Assembly: GCA_023078555.1 (NCBI GenBank)
Contig: CM041202.1
Location: 1,732,022 to 1,796,021, forward strand
DNA from: Ulva prolifera
Taxonomy: Eukaryota; Chlorophyta; Ulvophyceae; Ulvales; Ulvaceae
Reading direction: 5' to 3'
DNA length: 64,000 nucleotides
Under the pieces are notes generated by a model that saw only the letters and a program-made list of their open reading frames with translations, ran no database searches and was not told the DNA's origin. A program made the position numbers and the translations under genes. Of this stretch, positions 59,239 through 64,000 are shown one piece after another. Numbering within the stretch: position 1 is the stretch's first letter; the number at the start of each line of letters is the position of its first letter.

Positions 59239-61442
59239 GTGCCGAAACACACGTCAGACAAAGGCTATTCAAAACGTGCAGACTCGTCACGGCGCCAGAC
59301 AATCAAACGAAGCCCAGATGGCAATGATGCGATATACTCTCCAGGCAACATGGAACGCAGCGCCAATCAGCAGCAGGGCGACCGCAACAGGCGCCCATCG
59401 TACGACGACAATCCCTTCTCGTTCGACGAGTCGCCCAGAGAAAGCAAGTCACGTCCACAGGGCGAAATGTTCAGCGGCTTCAGCGACCCGAAGACCTCGT
59501 TCGAAGGCAGCGGTGCGGTCAAAGGATGGGGGCAGGGCCCCCCCGGCGCCGGCGACCGCTCACAGGGGGGCCGTGGCCGCAGGGGCGGCCGCTCCTCTGA
59601 CGCCTCTGGCGATTTCCGAGGCGGCCGCTTCTCCGGCGGTAGACGCGGTGGCCGCGGGGTTGGCGGCAGGGGAGACCGGGACTGGGACGAGCGAAGACAA
59701 GGAGGGGACTGGGGAGACTCGCGCCGTGGCCGCGGTGGCCGCGGCGGTGGTGGCAGGGGGGACCGGGACTGGGAAGGCCGAAGACAAGGAGGGGACTGGG
59801 GCGACTCGCGCCGTGGCCGTGGGGGCCGCGGGGGCAGCGGCAGGGGCAACCGGGACTGGGAAGACCGAAGACAAGGAGGGGACTGGGGCGACTCGCGCCG
59901 TGGCCGTGGGGGCCGCGGCGGCTACCAGGCGGCTCCCACTGGCTCCCCGCATCGCGGCGGCAGCGGGCAGTGGGAGGAGCGGAGTGAGCGGGAGCAGTGG
60001 GAGGCGCAGCTGCGCAGCCAGGGGGAAGTCTCGGCGGCTCGCGACGGCATGCAGGGGACCGTTGCTCTGTATGGAGTCTCCCCAGTGCAGGCGGCACTGC
60101 AGCTTCACCGCCGCACCATCCACGCGCTCTACCTGCAGGTCCGCCTCACTCCGCATGCATGCATCCAATGCACCTGACATACGGCGACGGCTACGCGTGT
60201 GAAGGGCACCGGACGCCGTGACGTGATCGCGCGGGCGCTGCTGGTGCCTGCGCGCCATGCTCGTGCAAAGAACCGCGTGAGGTAGTGCCACAATTATGAG
60301 GGTAGACGACACTTGCAGCAAGGTTAGAACCACGGAATGTGCAGGAGACGATGAATCTCGCGAAGCGGAAGGACGCGGCCGCGGTGTCGCGCATCCGCGC
60401 GGCCGCAGAGGGGCGCGGCATCCCGGTGGAGCACCTCAGCAAGCACGCGATGAACGCTCTCGCCGACAACCGGCCACACCAGGGCGTCCTACTCGACTGC
60501 GGCGACCTCGAGGCCGCCGAGATGGACGTGCTGCCGACGGCGGCGGAAATCGCGGCCGCGGCACCCGACGCTCCGCCGCCGGTGTGGCTCGTGCTCGACG
60601 AGGTGTCCGACCCGGTGCGCGACTCTCGCACGCTCATGCATGAGCTTCATGCATCGGCTCTGGCTCAGAGCCGGTGCCGGTCCCCGCGTGTGCGTCTGAC
60701 TTCCACAGGATGCTGTGGCGGCTGCCAAGTGTGCGTTGCCAGGCGCTCTGCTTTCCATGAGCCTGGCTCTGAGGTGTTGCACACCCTTATGTTCGATATT
60801 TCAGCACACGGCGCACAACACCTGAACACTCCACGGCATGCACGCTGGCAAGCCACAGTGGGGACCGGTGCCACCACGAGCGCACCCCGACGCCTGCGGC
60901 CACGCATGCAGCAAAACTTCGGCGCCGTCGCGCGCTCCGTGATGTTCCTCGGCGCGGCCGGCATGCTCGTCAGCACGCGCAACTGCGCGCCCCTCTCCGC
61001 CGTGGCCTCCAAGGCCTCCGCCGGCGCCCTCGAGGCGCTGCCGGTGCACGGCTGCGCCAACCTCCCCCGCACGCTCGCGGCCGCGGCCGCCGGCGGCTGG
61101 GCCGTCCTCGGCGCCGACGCGGCCGCGGCCGCGGCCGCGGCCGAGGTCGGCTCCGCCGCCGTCGCGGCGCCGACGCTGCTCGTCGTCGGGAGCGAGGGCG
61201 CGGGCCTCCGCACGAACGTGCGCCGCGTGTGCACCGGCTTCGTGAAGGTGCAGGAGGCGGCGGCGCTGGACCGCGGCGTGCTCGACTCGCTGAATGTGAG
61301 TGTGGCGACAGGCGTGCTGCTGCATGCGCTTCTGCGGGCCGCGGACGCGACGGGCGGGGACTGGGAGCCGGCGGCGCCTGTGGCAGAGGGGGACGCGGCT
61401 GCTGCTGCGGCAGAGTTCGGGAGTGACTCGGACAGCGCGTAG
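59239..61442 (+). CDS. MRM1: MRM1-type SpoU rRNA 2'-O-methyltransferase with RGG-rich extension
   Basis: Three exons, 59239-60138, 60345-60614 and 60912-61442; all phase 0, GT-AG. The codon at 59239 is GTG; the first in-frame ATG is 59350 (MERSANQQQGDRNRRP), so the true start is 59350 or an upstream exon. The first 250 residues are dominated by RGG/RDW tandem units. Then comes the L30e-like substrate domain (LYGVSPVQAALQLHRRTIHA, VDNRPHQG-type ADNRPHQGVLLD) and the SPOUT methyltransferase: motif 1 DEVSDP|QNFGAVARS across the intron, motif 2 LLVVGSEGAGLR and motif 3 LNVSVATGVLLHALL. By family it methylates a ribose in organellar large-subunit rRNA, using S-adenosylmethionine and a trefoil-knot fold. 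About 566 aa from 59239. Mitochondrial or plastid location is not resolved. Confidence 0.88.
59640..59930 (+). repeat. RGG/RDW coding tandem repeat in MRM1
   Basis: Three tandem units of 81-87 bp encoding GDRDWxxRRQGGDWGDSRRG plus RGGRGG. Units are nearly identical at the DNA level (CAAGGAGGGGACTGGGG repeats), so the array is young or being homogenised. Confidence 0.8.
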
Positions 61443-61568
61443 AGGCGTGGGATCTCCATGCGAGATGGCCCAGTCGCGAGGGGTCGCGCTTCTTGGGGGT
61501 GTGTAGATGTAGTTGTCATGCTTCATGACTCATGCATGTGGACTTGCGGAGGTCTTTGTAGGCTGAGA

Positions 61569-61985
61569 TCAGCTGAGCTTGCGAGGTGGCGTGAGGAGCT
61601 CATCGCTTATGACTGCTGTAACACACAAGCATGGCCTAGAAAGACCTTGCTGTGAGAGGTTGATGGGAGAGCAGCGATACGGCACAGTGTATGCATGGCG
61701 TGCGTGCAGCACACACCAGCCTGCGCGCCAGACACCTGCCTCCATGCAAATGGCGACATGCACAATCCTTGAGGCTCTTGAGTTGACTTCCACAAGGTCT
61801 CCAGTTGCATGCGGTTTTTGTGTGGTTGCCGCGATGATTGCGGCAGCATCGGCTACATCAGACAGCATCACATGAAGAAACTCCAGAAGTGTCATACCAT
61901 ACTCATTGAGCCGCGGCACGTGTGCTGTCCAAGAGGCGCTGCTCCTCAAAGGATGTCGTCCACTCGGGGCTGGATCTGCACCGGG
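61569..61985 (-). CDS. Possible exon of an unknown minus-strand gene
   Basis: Minus-strand frame with NEYGMTLLEFLHVMLSDVAD and AAAIIAATTQKPHATGDLVE, preceded by a T-rich stretch and an acceptor-like GTGCAG near 61978. It converges on MRM1. The length and helical, non-repetitive composition suggest coding, but no partner exons or family were recognised. Confidence 0.3.
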   Translation of the reverse strand, partial: PGADPAPSGRHPLRSSASWTAHVPRLNEYGMTLLEFLHVMLSDVADAAAIIAATTQKPHATGDLVEVNSRASRIVHVAICMEAGVWRAGWCVLHARHAYTVPYRCSPINLSQQGLSRPCLCVTAVISDELLTPPRKLS

Positions 61986-62089
61986 TACAAAAAAAACTGG
62001 TTAGGCCTGCACGTATGTCAAGACAACAATTTAATTAAATTATATGACACAATGGTGGTAATTTTGAATCCCTGTTGACTCACGGGGAA

Positions 62090-64000
62090 CTTAATGGTTG
62101 TGGAGTTGCTGCAGGGGATCCGCAAGAGGGCAGCAAGGCAGGTGTTACGCGACACGTGGGGTTTGAATTAGCCGACACGTGGGGGCCTTGCAGCACTCAA
62201 CTGTGTCTGTAGCCTGTAGGCCAGACATGGTCTGAGCGTGAACTGCAACCATCGTATTGTAGACATGCATGCAGTATCGGTACGAATTACCGTCTGGCAG
62301 TACACGAGGATTGATCTGCGTCATGCAATATCTCCTTTGTGCAGGCCCTCCGAGCTGAATCGGTTGCAGCTGTGTAAAGTAAAGTAAATCCAAATTTACT
62401 GAGCCGTATCCTATTGGACATTGACAACTCCGAATTAACGGGACCACATATGCCCATATGTGTGATCATGCATTTTAATCACGCACAGCATGCAGTCACA
62501 CCAGCTCTTGAATCCTTTGCAACTGCATTGGCTGTTGGGCTTGCCCAGGATCAAACTCCTTGGAGTACGACCTCGCCACACCCATGTGTGCAACTCGTTC
62601 AAAGGCATTTCGGCAGCGCCTTGCATGCTTTCGCTATGCTGTTGCATGTATCTTGCGATCCCTGCTCCGCAGCTGGGCTCCAGCGGCACATGTGCCTGCG
62701 GTTGAAAGATTTCCTATATGTTTGCAAGGCGACTATATTTTTGCAAGGCGTGAGAGTGACAATACATGACAGTGTTCACACCAAGGCGATGTGATGGAAA
62801 CGTGGTGATGTGATCCCCAAAAGTCATGAATTTGCAAGCAAGTACATTCCTCCCAAAGGCAAAGAAAAGCAGATCTGGATAATTGTAGCCATGTTTTAAC
62901 TGGACAATGACAACTCCGGATGACCGGGACCACATGCCTTTATGGCCATGTCCACAATTTTGTGGTCGCCCTCTGTGATCGGCTTACATGATGGACGACG
63001 CAACACGCACGCCCACATGAAACAAGAAAACGCTGGCCTGGTCAGTACACCTCGACCTGGCAGCTCCCGGAAACATCCCTCGCAACGCTAACGCCGCATT
63101 GTACAAAACCCTTGTGGTCAGTGCCACAGCATACCTCCCCTAACCGCCTGCATGATGTTCGCCAGCAGCACGGATTGCCTTGACGCCATGCTGCGATGAC
63201 CGATGTAAGAGTGTTTGAATCGTTTGAATATATACATTACAATGGCTGCAGCAGGCAGCCTCGCGAGCCTGACTACGAGCCTTTCTCCCTCTTGGCTTGC
63301 AACCTGGAAGGCATGAGTTCGTCGCTGCCGAGCAGTGACAGCCTGGCGAGCCTGACCACGAGCCTGTTCCCCGCTTCCTCTCTGGCACGGTACTGCTCTA
63401 AGCACTCCTCCTGTAGCAAAGGCGCACAATTTATGTCAAGCGTGCTGTTCCGGAACAACACGCAATCGTGTTCGGCCTGGTGCAACATCGTGTGCCTGGT
63501 GAGTGTTTGAGTGAACAATAAGGGCGAGCTTAGAAGGTAAGCCAGGAGAATTGCTGCGTCGAAGCTGCACATGTAATTACCCCTCCCATCATTGACACGA
63601 TCATGCCACTGGCTCCCTGTGCTGAAGAATACTGCGTGTTAATACTGCGTGTGAATGCGCATCACAGCACCTATCACCTGTCTGCATGCTGCAGCTCGCC
63701 ACTAGGATAAGTATGGCGGATGTGGAGGTATTGTTGTCTGACACTGCCCCGATTTCATGGCGTACACACAAGCACAGCAATGCCCAAAATTGATCGGTGC
63801 CTCAGCCCGACCATACCCACCGACACGCAACCATGAAGCTGCAGTGGATGGTGCGGCAAGCAAGATGTAAGCTCGTTCACCATACATGGTGAACGAGCTT
63901 ACATCTTGCTCGCAGCATGGCATGCCTGGTGGTGGCAAACACAATGCTTGGGAACTGCGGATGGCTACCAACCGGGAGCGCCGTCCAGGAAATCTATGCG
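62090..64000. other. Right-hand region without recognised genes
   Basis: 62397-62445 and 62896-62940 are two copies of a short repeat (ATTGGACATTGACAACTCCG; ACTGGACAATGACAACTCCG, then CGGGACCACAT), also found at 7238-7285. 63255-63390 contains two related units (GCCTCGCGAGCCTGACTACG; GCCTGGCGAGCCTGACCACG), about 83 bases apart. A possible minus-strand exon frame lies at 62689-62435. No gene can be named. Confidence 0.45.
63859..63910. repeat. Perfect inverted repeat, 25-bp arms, 2-base loop
   Basis: Arms 63859-63883 and 63886-63910 (AGCAAGATGTAAGCTCGTTC ... reverse) with AC between. No surrounding gene. Similar in kind to the fold-backs at 29658 and 38975, and may be a small inverted duplication. 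Confidence 0.85.

Noticed and set aside
59228-60202. 324-codon Ala/Arg-rich ORF over MRM1 exon 1
   Set aside because: Out-of-frame shadow of the RGG-coding repeat; the MRM1 frame joins the conserved methyltransferase exons.

Overview
The window is nuclear DNA of a photosynthetic eukaryote, most likely a green alga. Three host genes carry clear GT-AG introns. One of them is the plastid-division gene ARC6 with a predicted plastid presequence. Another is a secreted hydroxyproline-rich wall-type glycoprotein with a very long proline tract, as in volvocine and other chlorophyte extracellular-matrix proteins. The species cannot be named from this sequence alone. Exon borders below were worked out by hand from splice sites, reading phase and family conservation, so they are good but not proven.

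Layout. 1-8.1 kb is a repeat graveyard: a TTCCG-rich repeat, degraded 3' ends of two LINE families (A and B) with a restriction-enzyme-like endonuclease domain, a 45-G run and a 133-bp AC microsatellite. 8.1-17.3 kb and 37.9-49.8 kb are two direct copies of one segmental duplication. Each carries a fragment or copy of an unknown ORF, the secreted proline-rich glycoprotein gene and the 3' exons of ARC6. Copy 2 (right) is the functional one: its glycoprotein frame is open and its ARC6 exons join the rest of the gene. Copy 1 (left) is decaying: frameshifts, a lost ARC6 stop codon and only the last three ARC6 exons. Copy 2, however, has collected many small transposon insertions with clear target-site duplications that copy 1 lacks.

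Between the two copies (about 20.4-37.1 kb) lies what looks like one large multi-gene DNA transposon. It holds a tnp2/CACTA-type transposase (minus strand), a separate Ulp1-type cysteine protease with all catalytic motifs (minus), a large protein of unknown function (plus) and a spliced gene of about 499 aa with a coiled-coil-like end (plus). Arrays of a 33-bp palindrome with the core GGCCATTCGGCGAATGGCC lie near both ends; the right array sits inside an intron of the fourth gene.

48.1-61.4 kb is the conserved gene block: ARC6 (minus), TFB4/GTF2H3 of the TFIIH complex (plus, divergent from ARC6), an unrecognised spliced locus, and an MRM1-type SpoU rRNA 2'-O-methyltransferase with a long RGG-rich N-terminal extension. 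61.4-64 kb has no gene that can be named.
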